In this document: positions 16,828 to 24,362 of the stretch, in pieces
How the letters are laid out: each line of letters begins with the position of its first letter
How positions within the stretch are numbered: position 1 is the stretch's first letter
From: Streptomyces olivochromogenes
GTDB taxonomy: Bacteria > Actinomycetota > Actinomycetes > Streptomycetales > Streptomycetaceae
DNA: 33,136 nucleotides
NCBI RefSeq assembly: GCF_021538895.1
Contig: NZ_JADDRL010000102.1
Coordinates: forward strand, 1 to 33,136
Direction: 5' to 3'
Program-made: the position numbers and the translations under genes
Notes under the pieces: model-generated
Databases searched by the model: none
What the model was told of the DNA's origin: nothing
Seen by the model: the letters and a program-made list of their open reading frames with translations, nothing else

Positions 16828-17709
16828 ATGAACCCGGGTCCCACGGCCCCGACCGCGCCGGTCGCCTCCCTGCTGGACGACTTCTCCCTGGAGATGACCG
16901 GCAAGGACGTACCGAAGCTCGAAGAGGCCCACGCCACGATCCCGCGGGGCACCCGCATCAACGTCACCTTCCTCGGCAACGAGGACCTGGCGACGCGCCT
17001 GGACGCCGCCCGCGCGGTCAGGCGCCTGGGCTTCGTCCCCGTCCCGCACATCTCGGCCCGCCGCCTCCCCTCCCACGACGACCTCGAACGGTTCCTGGCC
17101 GCCCTGGCGGCCGACGGCACCGCCGAGAACGTGTTCGTCGTGGGCGGCGACCCCGCCCGCCCCGAGGGCCCCTACGAGGACGCCCTGGCCGTCCTGCGCA
17201 CCGGGCTGCTCCAGCGCTACGGCGTCCGCCACGTCGGCATCAGCGGCTACCCGGAGGGCCACCCCGCCATCACCGAGCGGTCCCTGTGGTCCGCCCTCAC
17301 CGACAAGCACGCCGTCCTCGGCACCGAGCGGCTCGCGGGCGACGTCATCACCCAGTTCGGCTTCGACGTCGACCCGGTGCTCACCTGGGTCGAGGCGGTG
17401 CGCTCCCGGGGCGTGGACCTGCCGATCCGGATCGGTGTGCCCGGACCCGCCGGCGTGCGCCGCCTGCTGGGCTACGCGGCCCGCTTCGGCGTCGGCACCA
17501 GCGCCTCCATCGCCCGCAAGTACGGGTTCTCGCTGACCAACCTCGTGGGTACGGCCGGCCCCGACCGCTTCCTGCACGCGCTGGCCCATGCGTACGACCC
17601 GCGTCGCCACGGCGACCTGAAGGTGCACTTCTACACCTTCGGCGGGCTGCGGGCCACGTCGGAGTGGATCGCCCGGTACCGGACGGAAGGCCGCCCCGCC
17701 GCAGCGTGA
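16828..17709 (+). CDS. Methylenetetrahydrofolate-reductase-family protein
   Basis: 293 aa, close to bacterial MetF length. MetF-like (beta/alpha)8-barrel landmarks are the ALAADGTAENVFVVGGDPARP strand-loop (GGDP), HVGISGYPEGHP (substrate/flavin loop), DVITQFGFDVDPVLTW (corresponding to TQFFFD in MetF) and VHFYTFGG near the C-terminus. It probably binds FAD and reduces a methylene-folate type C1 carrier. Several residues differ from classical MetF, and actinobacteria often carry such a divergent paralogue in one-carbon or methylamine/betaine metabolism, so the exact C1 reaction is uncertain. The start ATG 16828 follows CTGAGGAG. It is in line with the SDR gene but behind a hairpin; no direct functional partner is adjacent. 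Confidence 0.82.
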   Translation: MNPGPTAPTAPVASLLDDFSLEMTGKDVPKLEEAHATIPRGTRINVTFLGNEDLATRLDAARAVRRLGFVPVPHISARRLPSHDDLERFLAALAADGTAENVFVVGGDPARPEGPYEDALAVLRTGLLQRYGVRHVGISGYPEGHPAITERSLWSALTDKHAVLGTERLAGDVITQFGFDVDPVLTWVEAVRSRGVDLPIRIGVPGPAGVRRLLGYAARFGVGTSASIARKYGFSLTNLVGTAGPDRFLHALAHAYDPRRHGDLKVHFYTFGGLRATSEWIARYRTEGRPAAA

Positions 17710-17730
17710 CCGTCCGCCGACCGGCCGTGG

Positions 17731-17760
17731 CCGCTCGTAGCCGCTCGTAGCCGGTCGTGT
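17731..17760. repeat. 10-bp tandem repeat, three units
   Basis: CCGCTCGTAG occurs twice (17731-17740, 17741-17750), followed by a degenerate third unit CCGGTCGTGT (17751-17760). It lies between two transcription units; a role is not evident. Confidence 0.6.
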
Positions 17761-17772
17761 CCGACCGGGTAC

Positions 17773-17795
17773 GGACGGGTCGCGGTCGACCGTCC
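17773..17795. terminator. Weak hairpin after the reductase gene
   Basis: GGACGG (17773-17778) and CCGTCC (17790-17795) form a 6-bp stem around an 11-nt loop, between the reductase stop and the promoter at 17833. Confidence 0.35.
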
Positions 17796-17832
17796 CTGTG
17801 TCATATGCACGCAAAGCTCCCGGCTCCCGGCC

Positions 17833-17862
17833 TTGCGCAGTTCATGTCATGACCCCTATAAC
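17833..17862 (+). promoter_or_regulatory. Predicted promoter of the Gly-rich/M50/kinase operon
   Basis: TTGCGC (17833-17838) and TATAAC (17857-17862) are 18 bp apart. The -10 is unusually good for this GC-rich DNA. The palindrome GTCATGAC (17846-17853) lies in the spacer and could be a regulator site. Transcription would start near 17869, leaving a leader of about 110 nt. Confidence 0.5.
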
Positions 17863-17980
17863 CGTCCCTGCAGGCATCGGTGGGGATGGCCGGAATGGGC
17901 AGTTGCCGCCGACCAGGGGGGATCCTCAGCTCCGCCGGGCTCGGCACCAGCAGACCGCAGACCCACGGAGACCCGACGAC

Positions 17981-19327
17981 ATGACCGACCACGCCTTTCG
18001 CGATGCCATGACCCGCCTCGCCGTCGACCCGGCCTTCAGAGCCGAGCTCGACGGTGACACCGACGAGGTGGCCCGAAGACTCGGCCTCACGCCCGCGCAG
18101 GTGGCCGAACTGCGTTCCCTGCGCGTCGAGTCCGGCACGGACGGGGGACCGGCCGCACTCGACCCACGACTGTCCAAGTCGTCCCTGTTCTTCGGGAGCG
18201 CGGCCCATTCGCTCGCGCACCACGACATGCCGGTCGACCACGTGTCCGGCGACCACCTGCCCGCGGACCACGCCGGCGTCGACCACGCGGCGGAGCTGTC
18301 CGGTCCCGCCGGCGCCGGCCACGAGAGCGCCCTCGGCCTCGGCACACCGTCGACGGACGCCCAGAGCCTGCTGGGCGGCGAGCTGATCCAGTCGCCGGGT
18401 GAGGTGGGCGGAGGCCTCGGCGAGTTCGGCGGCGGCTTCGGTGACTTCGGCGGGTTCGGCGACCACACCGGCGGTGCGGAGGGCGGCTTCGGCGGTGGTG
18501 CCGAGGGTGGCTTCGGTGGTGCGGACGGTGGTTTCGGCGGCACCGAGGGCGGCTTCGGCGGCGCGGACGGTGGCTTCGGCGGTTTCGGTGACGGCGGTGC
18601 CGGCGGGGGCGCCGGTGGCTTCGGCGACGGTGGGTTCGGCGACGGCGGGTTCGGTTCCGGGGGCGACTTCGGCGGCGGCCTCGGTGGGCACGGCGGCGGT
18701 GACGGTTCCTTCGGCGGCGGTCACGGCGGCGGCTTCGGTGGATTCGGCGGTGGCGCAGACGGCGGCGGCGACGCCGGTCACTTCGGACACGGCGGCATCT
18801 TCGACCGTGACGAGGGCGACGGCCACGGTGGCGGCGAGGGCGGCGGCTCCGGCGGTGGTGGTGAGGGCGGCGGCTCCGGTGGTGGCGGTGGCGGTGAGGG
18901 CGGTGGGAGCGGTGAGAACGGTGACCGTCCTTCCGGTGGTGGTGGTCACGGTGGCGGTGACGGTGGTGGTGAGGGCGGCGGCTCCGGTGGCGGCGGCGGT
19001 GAAGGCGGCGGCAGTGGTGAGAACGGTGACCGTCCCTCCGGCGGCAGCGGCCACGGTGGCGGCGAAGGCGGTGGCGGCGAAAGCGGCGGCAGCGGTGAGA
19101 ACGGCGACCGTCCCCAGGGCGGCGGTGGCGAACCCGGCGACGGCGAGAACGGCGGCCGTGGCCGTGTGACCATCGGAGGCTCCGAGACCGTGCGCGGCGG
19201 CGTGAACCTCCCCGGTGCCTCCGGCATCGGCGACGTCGCCACGCACCTGTCGCCCTCCGCGCCCGGCGCCGACACGGACGGCGGGTTCTCCGACGGGACG
19301 TTCATCAGCGGCTCCGGCGCGGGCTGA
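17981..19327 (+). CDS. Low-complexity Gly-rich protein with helical leader-like N-terminus and FG/GGS repeats
   Basis: 448 aa. Residues 1-48 (AFRDAMTRLAVDPAFRAELD, then DEVARRLGLTPAQVAELRSL) look like a compact helical domain similar in style to Nif11 or LigA-type leader regions. Residues 81-102 carry Asp-His at five-residue spacing (DH at 86, 91, 96, 101). Residues 149-274 hold 18 Phe-Gly dipeptides in GGFGG/FGDGG repeats. Residues 283-390 are Glu/Gly/Ser repeats with three GENGDRP units. Residues 391-448 are a less repetitive tail (VTIGGSETVRGG, then GGFSDGTFISGSGAG). There are no cysteines, membrane segments or typical signal peptide. Start ATG 17981 follows GGAG at 10 bp; the upstream in-frame extension has no ribosome binding site. 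The next gene begins 8 bp after the stop. The setting suggests it is the substrate or client of the downstream protease and kinases. Function unknown. Confidence 0.75.
   Translation: MTDHAFRDAMTRLAVDPAFRAELDGDTDEVARRLGLTPAQVAELRSLRVESGTDGGPAALDPRLSKSSLFFGSAAHSLAHHDMPVDHVSGDHLPADHAGVDHAAELSGPAGAGHESALGLGTPSTDAQSLLGGELIQSPGEVGGGLGEFGGGFGDFGGFGDHTGGAEGGFGGGAEGGFGGADGGFGGTEGGFGGADGGFGGFGDGGAGGGAGGFGDGGFGDGGFGSGGDFGGGLGGHGGGDGSFGGGHGGGFGGFGGGADGGGDAGHFGHGGIFDRDEGDGHGGGEGGGSGGGGEGGGSGGGGGGEGGGSGENGDRPSGGGGHGGGDGGGEGGGSGGGGGEGGGSGENGDRPSGGSGHGGGEGGGGESGGSGENGDRPQGGGGEPGDGENGGRGRVTIGGSETVRGGVNLPGASGIGDVATHLSPSAPGADTDGGFSDGTFISGSGAG
18236..18286 (+). repeat. xxxDH pentapeptide repeat (15-bp period)
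   Basis: Codons for residues 86-102 of the Gly-rich protein encode Asp-His at 86-87, 91-92, 96-97 and 101-102, with His77, His80 and His81 just before. A metal-binding role is possible. Confidence 0.7.
18425..18790 (+). repeat. FG/GGFGG low-complexity repeat region
   Basis: Encodes residues 149-270 of the Gly-rich protein: irregular repeats of GGFGG, FGDGG and FGGG with 18 Phe-Gly pairs. All six frames are open here because of the codon composition. Confidence 0.85.
18911..19141 (+). repeat. Three GENGDRP-containing repeat units
   Basis: Units of about 16 codons begin at 18911, 19016 and 19094. Each starts GENGDRP, followed by SGGGGHGGG, SGGSGHGGG or QGGGGEPGD, and they are separated by EGGGSGGGG-type linkers. 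Copy number could vary between strains. Confidence 0.8.
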
Positions 19328-19335
19328 CCCGTCCC

Positions 19336-21090
19336 ATGCTCTGCCACGCCTGTCGCGTCCACGTGCGGCGCGACTTCCCGTACTGCCTGCACTGCGGCAC
19401 GCTCCGCCGCGGTGCGGCAGCGACGTCGTACGCCGCGCCGCACCTGCGCGGCCTCGACGACCCGGACCTGCTCGTCCCGCTCACCGGCCCGGTCACCACG
19501 CTGGGCCGGGGCGCGGACAACGACGTGGTCCTGGCCGACGCCAGCGTGTCCCGCAGCCACGCCCGGATCGTCCGCACCGAGTCGGGCTTCCGGGTCGAGG
19601 ACCTGGACTCGTTCAACGGCACCGCCGTGGCCGGCGTCGACCTGCACGGCGGCGCGGCCCACCTCGCCGACGGCACCGAGCTGTCCGTCGGCGACGTACG
19701 CCTGCTGTTCGAGCAGCCCCGCGAGGCCCACATCGGCCAGCGCACCCAGGTCGTCGGCACGCAGCTCACCCAACTCCCCACCGCCGTACAGGAGGAGGCG
19801 CCGGAGGCGAACGGGCCGCTCACCGCGCGCCCCCGCCGCCGTTCAGGCTGGGCGCTCAAACAGGTGCCCTCCGACCGCGGCGAGGCCCGCTGGGTGCTGA
19901 ACAACACCCGCACCGGCGTGTACCTGGAGCTGGACGAGCGCGAGGTCTTCCTCTGGCACGCCGTCGACGGCGAGAACACCGTACGGGACCTGCTGTTCGC
20001 CTACGCCGACCGCTACGGCGAGCTGGCCCTGCCCCGGATCGAGGCCGCGCTGGCCGCCTTCGCGACCGCGGGACTGCTGCGCGGCCTGCCCGGGCGCTCG
20101 GAGGAGGCGGAGCTCAAGGGCTGGCGCCGGGCGGGGCGGGCCCTGTACCGGGCGCTGCTGAAGCTGGAGGTCTCGGTGCCCGGCCTGGACCGGGTCGTCA
20201 CCCGCGTCTACCACGCCTTCGGCTGGCGGTTCTTCACCCGGACCGGCGTGACGCTGGTCTGGCTGTCGCTGGTCGGCGGCCTCGGCGCGTTCTTCGTCGC
20301 ACAGGGCAGGCAGCACCTGCTGGACTTCGGCGGGGCGGGCGTCTGGGGCCCGGTGCTGCTCGCCGCCGGATACATATCCGCCCTCGTGGTCCACGAGTTG
20401 ACGCACGCCCTGGCCGTGAAGTCGTACGGCCGCAAGGTCCGGCGCGGCGGCTTCCTGCTCATGATGGGCATGCCGTTCGCGTTCGTGGACACCAGCGACA
20501 TGTGGTTCGGCACGCGCTGGTCGCGGGTCGTGGTGGCGCTGTCCGGTCCGCTGTCCACGGCCGCCCTGGCCGGCTGGTGCGCGACGGGAGCGGCCCTCCT
20601 GCCCGCCGGACCGGCCTCGGCCGTCCTCTTCCACCTCGCCTTCGGGCTGTACCTGAACACCCTCTACAACTTCAACCCCCTGATGCCGCTGGACGGTTAC
20701 CAGGCCCTCACCGACGCGCTGCGCGTGCCGCGGCTGCGCGAGGAGGCGAGCGCCTACTTCCGCAAGGGGCTCTGGCAGGACCTGCGCGCGGGCAAGCGGC
20801 CCGGACCGCGCCAGGCGGGCATGGCCGCCTACGGCCTCGCGATCGTCGTCGGCACCTACGGCTTCCTGGTCCTCGCCCTGCTGGCCTGGCACTCCCGGAT
20901 CGGCGACCTGCTGGCGGGGCGGGTGGCCGCGCCGTGGGACGCGGTGATCGAGGGGGCCGTGGTCGCCCTGGTCGCGTTCCCCGTGTGGGTCGCGCCGGTG
21001 CGCTGGCTGATACGGCGCGTGCGGCGCCGGCAGGACAAGGCCGGGCAGCCGGCGGCGGCGGTCGCCACGGCCGTGGAGGGGACGGCATGA
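19336..21090 (+). CDS. Zinc-ribbon/FHA/PqqD-like/M50 site-2 metalloprotease fusion protein
   Basis: 584 aa with four recognisable parts. Residues 3-20: treble-clef zinc ribbon (Cys3-x2-Cys6, Cys17-x2-Cys20). Residues 50-125: FHA phosphothreonine-binding domain with intact Arg58 (LGRG), Ser72-Arg73-x-His75 and Asn94. Residues 183-250: PqqD/RiPP-recognition-like winged helix (VYLELDEREVFLWHAVDGEN, then a helix and ATAGLLRGL). Residues 300-560: multi-pass M50 intramembrane metalloprotease with His353-Glu-Leu-Thr-His357 and NPLMPLDGY (Asp453 as third zinc ligand). M50 proteins with PqqD-like domains often process or export peptides. The FHA domain suggests control by the kinases encoded next. The start is 8 bp after the Gly-rich gene's stop with no clear ribosome binding site, implying coupling; the end overlaps the kinase start (ATGA). 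Probably an inner-membrane processing enzyme for the Gly-rich protein (inference). Confidence 0.88.
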   Translation: MLCHACRVHVRRDFPYCLHCGTLRRGAAATSYAAPHLRGLDDPDLLVPLTGPVTTLGRGADNDVVLADASVSRSHARIVRTESGFRVEDLDSFNGTAVAGVDLHGGAAHLADGTELSVGDVRLLFEQPREAHIGQRTQVVGTQLTQLPTAVQEEAPEANGPLTARPRRRSGWALKQVPSDRGEARWVLNNTRTGVYLELDEREVFLWHAVDGENTVRDLLFAYADRYGELALPRIEAALAAFATAGLLRGLPGRSEEAELKGWRRAGRALYRALLKLEVSVPGLDRVVTRVYHAFGWRFFTRTGVTLVWLSLVGGLGAFFVAQGRQHLLDFGGAGVWGPVLLAAGYISALVVHELTHALAVKSYGRKVRRGGFLLMMGMPFAFVDTSDMWFGTRWSRVVVALSGPLSTAALAGWCATGAALLPAGPASAVLFHLAFGLYLNTLYNFNPLMPLDGYQALTDALRVPRLREEASAYFRKGLWQDLRAGKRPGPRQAGMAAYGLAIVVGTYGFLVLALLAWHSRIGDLLAGRVAAPWDAVIEGAVVALVAFPVWVAPVRWLIRRVRRRQDKAGQPAAAVATAVEGTA

Positions 21091-22667
21091 CACAGCACAC
21101 GCCGGGCACGGAATCCGAGTGGACCGTGCCCGGCTACCAGGCCGTACGCGTCCTCGGCGAGGGCGCCGGAGGCCGGGTCGTCCTGGCCCGGCACACCGCT
21201 ACCGGCGTACCCGTCGCGATCAAGTACCTGAGCCTGCGCCTGCGGGACGACCGTGAGTTCGTCGCCCGCTTCCGCGCCGAGGCCCGGCTGCTGGGCGAGT
21301 TGCGGCACCCGTGCGTGGTGGCGTTGTACGAGTACGTCGAGGCGCGCCGTGGCGCCGCGATCGTCATGGAGGCCGTGGACGGCGTCAGCCTGCGCGCGCT
21401 GCTGCGCCGGCACGGGTCGATCGGCCCCGAGGCCGCCCTCGTCCTGCTCAAGGGCTCCCTGCTGGGGCTCGGCGCGGCCCACGCGGCCGGGGTGGTCCAC
21501 CGCGACTACAAGCCGGAGAACGTCCTGGTCCGCGCCGACGGCACCAGCGCGCTCGCCGACTTCGGCATCGCCGTCCGCACCGGACGCGAGACCGAGGCCG
21601 CCGGCACCCCCGCCTACATGCCGCCCGAGCAGTGGCGCGGCGAACCCGCCGGACCGGCCGGCGACGTGTACGCCGCCGCGGCGGTGTTCTTCGAGTGCCT
21701 GACCGGACGGCGGCCGTTCCCCGGCGACGACGTGACGGCGCTGCGGCTCCAGCACCTGCGCGCCCCCGTCACGCTGGACGACGTACCCGCGCCGGTCCAG
21801 GGGCTGCTGCGCGAGGGCCTGGCCAAGGACCCGGCCGAGCGGCCCGGTGTCGAGGAGTTCCTCGCCGACCTCGAACGGTCCGCCGTCGAGGGGTACGGCG
21901 CCGACTGGGAGGAGCGCGGACGGCGCCGGCTCGCCGAACTCGCCGCGCTGCTGGCGCTGTTGTTCCCGTTCACCGCCACGGCCACGCTCGACGGGTCGGC
22001 GCGGGCCCTGACCCTGCTGGGCCGGGTGAAGCGCGGTGGCTGGAAGGCCGCGGCGGGGGCCGCCGCGCTGGCGGTCGTCGCCGGCGGGGTGACGTCCGCG
22101 ACGGCCCGGCCGCACGACACCGCGACGACGGCGGCCAGTTCGGTGCCGTCGGTCTCCGGCGCGCCCCTGCCGTCCGGCACGCTCGGCACCTCGGCGGCCG
22201 CGACGCCGACCTCCGCGCCGCCCACGACCGGTGCCCCGTCCTCCGGCACGCCCTCCGAGAGCCCGACGACCACGCCCTCCGAGAGCACCGCCGCGCCGGT
22301 GGAGTCACCCACGCCGACGACCCCGAGCACCGTCGCGACCACGCCCACGGACTCGCCCGGCACCATCACGATCACCATCGGCTCCTGGCAGCGCGGGTCG
22401 GCCCCGGGCACGCTGATCGCCCAGGCCACCGTCGACACCACCGGCACCGGGCCCCTGACGGTCACCGCCGACTTCTACGTCGACACGCCCGCCGATCCCT
22501 ACGGCAGCCAGACGCAGCCGCTGTCCGGCAGCACGCACTACCCGGTGACCTTCACGGCCGACTTCTCGAACCACCCGTGCCGGGGCACCTGGATCGTCTC
22601 CCTCACCAGCACCCCGGCGCCCGCCGGCGGGCCCCGGACGGCCTCGCTCGACGCACCGCCGTGCTGA
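21087..22667 (+). CDS. Transmembrane Ser/Thr protein kinase
   Basis: 526 aa. Cytoplasmic kinase domain at residues 17-265: glycine loop GEGAGGRV, Lys46 in VAIK, Glu65 helix-C, HRDYKPEN (138-145), DFG (158-160), APE-equivalent MPPEQW and GDVYAAA. It should be catalytically active. A membrane segment at about 320-338 leads to a Thr/Ser/Pro-rich outer linker (340-425) and a beta-rich extracellular domain (426-526). That domain has Cys498 and Cys526, the latter being the last residue, so a terminal disulfide is likely. There are no PASTA repeats. Start ATG 21087 overlaps the preceding stop. It probably phosphorylates the neighbouring FHA/M50 protein, the pseudokinase or the Gly-rich protein in response to an outside signal (inference from operon). 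Confidence 0.92.
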   Translation: MTQHTPGTESEWTVPGYQAVRVLGEGAGGRVVLARHTATGVPVAIKYLSLRLRDDREFVARFRAEARLLGELRHPCVVALYEYVEARRGAAIVMEAVDGVSLRALLRRHGSIGPEAALVLLKGSLLGLGAAHAAGVVHRDYKPENVLVRADGTSALADFGIAVRTGRETEAAGTPAYMPPEQWRGEPAGPAGDVYAAAAVFFECLTGRRPFPGDDVTALRLQHLRAPVTLDDVPAPVQGLLREGLAKDPAERPGVEEFLADLERSAVEGYGADWEERGRRRLAELAALLALLFPFTATATLDGSARALTLLGRVKRGGWKAAAGAAALAVVAGGVTSATARPHDTATTAASSVPSVSGAPLPSGTLGTSAAATPTSAPPTTGAPSSGTPSESPTTTPSESTAAPVESPTPTTPSTVATTPTDSPGTITITIGSWQRGSAPGTLIAQATVDTTGTGPLTVTADFYVDTPADPYGSQTQPLSGSTHYPVTFTADFSNHPCRGTWIVSLTSTPAPAGGPRTASLDAPPC

Positions 22668-22701
22668 GCGCCGTACCGAGCCGGAACGAGAACGGATCGA
22701 C

Positions 22702-24297
22702 ATGACGACAGTCACCACGGTCGCCGGGCGACCCCTGTCGGGCTGGTCGCGGGACACGCGCCACGGCACCTGGCACGCGCTGCTGCCGGCCCGGTCCGGC
22801 GACCCCGCGCTCGGCGCGCTGCGCGTCGACCGCGCCCTGCTCGCCCCGGAGGGCACGCGCGAGCGGCTGGCCGCCGCGGTACTCGCCGTGGCCAGGCTCC
22901 GCCTGCCCGGCGTCCTCGGCACGGTCGACCTCGTCGCGGAGGCCGGGGAGGTGTGGCTGCTCACCAGCCGCCCACCGGTACCCACGGTGGCCGACCTGCT
23001 GGACGCCACCGGCGCTGCCACCGGCCCGGACGCGGGCAGCGTGGCCAGCGTGCTCAACGAGTCCGCGCAGACGCTGCTCGCCCTGCACGCGGCCGGCCTC
23101 ACCCACGGGGCGCTGGGCACGGACACCGTCGTCTGCGCACCGGACGGCGTCGCCCTGCTCGCCGAGTCCGCGCTGGGCAGGGTCCTCGGCGACGCGCGGG
23201 CCGCCGCCGGGCGCGAGGCCGACGTCCTGGCCTGGGCCGCCCTGGCCCGCACCCTCGCCGACGCGTGGACGGGCGCCGGCACTCCCGCGGCCGACCTCTT
23301 CGCCCGCTGCTCCGCCACCGCCGAGTCCGAGGGCCTCGCGGCGGCCCGGGACGCACTGGTGGCCGGCCGCGCGGCGCTCCCGGCGGACTTCCTGCGCCGT
23401 ACGGCCCTGCGCGCGGCGGTGACGGCGACGACACCGGAGCTGACCGCGGGGCCGACAGTGGTTGAGCCGGTGGCGGTTGAGCCGACGGCGGTTGAGCCGG
23501 TGGCGGATGAACGGGTGGCGGATGAACCGGGAGCGCCGGTCCAGGGCGACCATCCCGAGGACCGGGGTCCGGGGGCCGCGGGCCCCGACCCCACCGTCCT
23601 CGTCCCCGCGGCGGACCAGGGCGCCCCGGCCGGCGCGCAGCTCACCATGCCCAGCCGCGCCCGTCGCGCCCGTACCCCCGACCCCGCCCTCCCGGACGAG
23701 CAGGCCACCGTCCTCGGCAAGCGTCACCGGACCCGGCCCGTCCACCCCGCACCGGAACAGCACGACCTCGTACCGGCCCCCGCCGGAGCGGACGCCGACG
23801 AGATTCTGCTGCGGTTCGGTCCGGGTGTTCCCGTCGAGGGGCAGGAGGCGCTCCGGGGCCGGTGGAGCGCCGCGGCCCCGCCGCCCGACCCGCGCGAGCG
23901 GCGAAGACGCCGGGGCTGGATCGCCACGACCGCCCTCCTGACCGTCGTGGCCGTCCTGCTGTGGCTGCTGCTGCGTCCGGACCCCGCCCCCACCGTCACC
24001 GCCGTCGAAGTCCAGGCACCCACCGGGAAGTTGCACTGCGGTCAGACCGCCGACATGGTCGGCGTGGTGCGTACCGACGGCCGCGGCGGCCCCGTGACCT
24101 ACCGCTGGCTGCGCAGCGACGGCCAGGACACCGGCGAGCTGGTCCGTACGGCCCACAGCGGCGAACGCCGGGTCACCGTGCACCTGCGCTGGACGGTCCG
24201 CGGCCCCGGCACCTTCCACGGCACCGCCCGTCTGCGCGTCGCGCACCAGCGGACCCCGGTCGAGGGGGAGGCGACCTTCACCTACGTCTGCTCCTGA
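22702..24297 (+). CDS. Transmembrane pseudokinase-like protein with extracellular beta domain
   Basis: 531 aa. Residues 20-240 look like a degenerate kinase: LTHGALGTDTVVCAPDG stands where HRDxKPxN should be, no DFG follows (ALLAESALG instead), and no glycine loop or VAIK lysine is seen. Residues 250-280 are five VEPVA-type pentapeptides. A disordered region includes DPTVLVPA and EQATVLGK, possible phosphothreonine sites for an FHA partner. A membrane segment at 406-424 follows an Arg-rich stop. The outer part (430-531) is Ig-like with Cys446 and Cys530 near the very C-terminus, parallel to the kinase encoded 34 bp upstream. It is likely a regulatory partner of that kinase. The start has only a weak ribosome binding site (GAACGGA). 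The pseudokinase call is by eye. Confidence 0.78.
   Translation: MTTVTTVAGRPLSGWSRDTRHGTWHALLPARSGDPALGALRVDRALLAPEGTRERLAAAVLAVARLRLPGVLGTVDLVAEAGEVWLLTSRPPVPTVADLLDATGAATGPDAGSVASVLNESAQTLLALHAAGLTHGALGTDTVVCAPDGVALLAESALGRVLGDARAAAGREADVLAWAALARTLADAWTGAGTPAADLFARCSATAESEGLAAARDALVAGRAALPADFLRRTALRAAVTATTPELTAGPTVVEPVAVEPTAVEPVADERVADEPGAPVQGDHPEDRGPGAAGPDPTVLVPAADQGAPAGAQLTMPSRARRARTPDPALPDEQATVLGKRHRTRPVHPAPEQHDLVPAPAGADADEILLRFGPGVPVEGQEALRGRWSAAAPPPDPRERRRRRGWIATTALLTVVAVLLWLLLRPDPAPTVTAVEVQAPTGKLHCGQTADMVGVVRTDGRGGPVTYRWLRSDGQDTGELVRTAHSGERRVTVHLRWTVRGPGTFHGTARLRVAHQRTPVEGEATFTYVCS
23461..23535 (+). repeat. 15-bp tandem repeat, five units, inside pseudokinase gene
   Basis: GTTGAGCCGGTGGCG and close variants occur five times head to tail. 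They encode VEPVA, VEPTA, VEPVA, DERVA and DEPGA in the linker after the pseudokinase domain. The first and third units are identical. Confidence 0.9.
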
Positions 24298-24362
24298 GCC
24301 CGGCGACCTACGTGTCGGATTCTCGCCAGCGGCCGTCCCCGCCCGTGGTCGATGCTGGACGC

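Noticed and set aside
17798..17980. Upstream in-frame extension of the Gly-rich protein
   Set aside because: Passes through the predicted promoter and lacks a ribosome binding site; ATG 17981 starts the helical domain.
17801..19246. Long antisense open frame opposite the Gly-rich gene (Ala/Thr/Val-rich translation)
   Set aside because: An artefact of Gly-rich codons leaving all frames open; no ribosome binding site or sensible domain, while the plus frame has a structured N-terminus, start signal and operon context.
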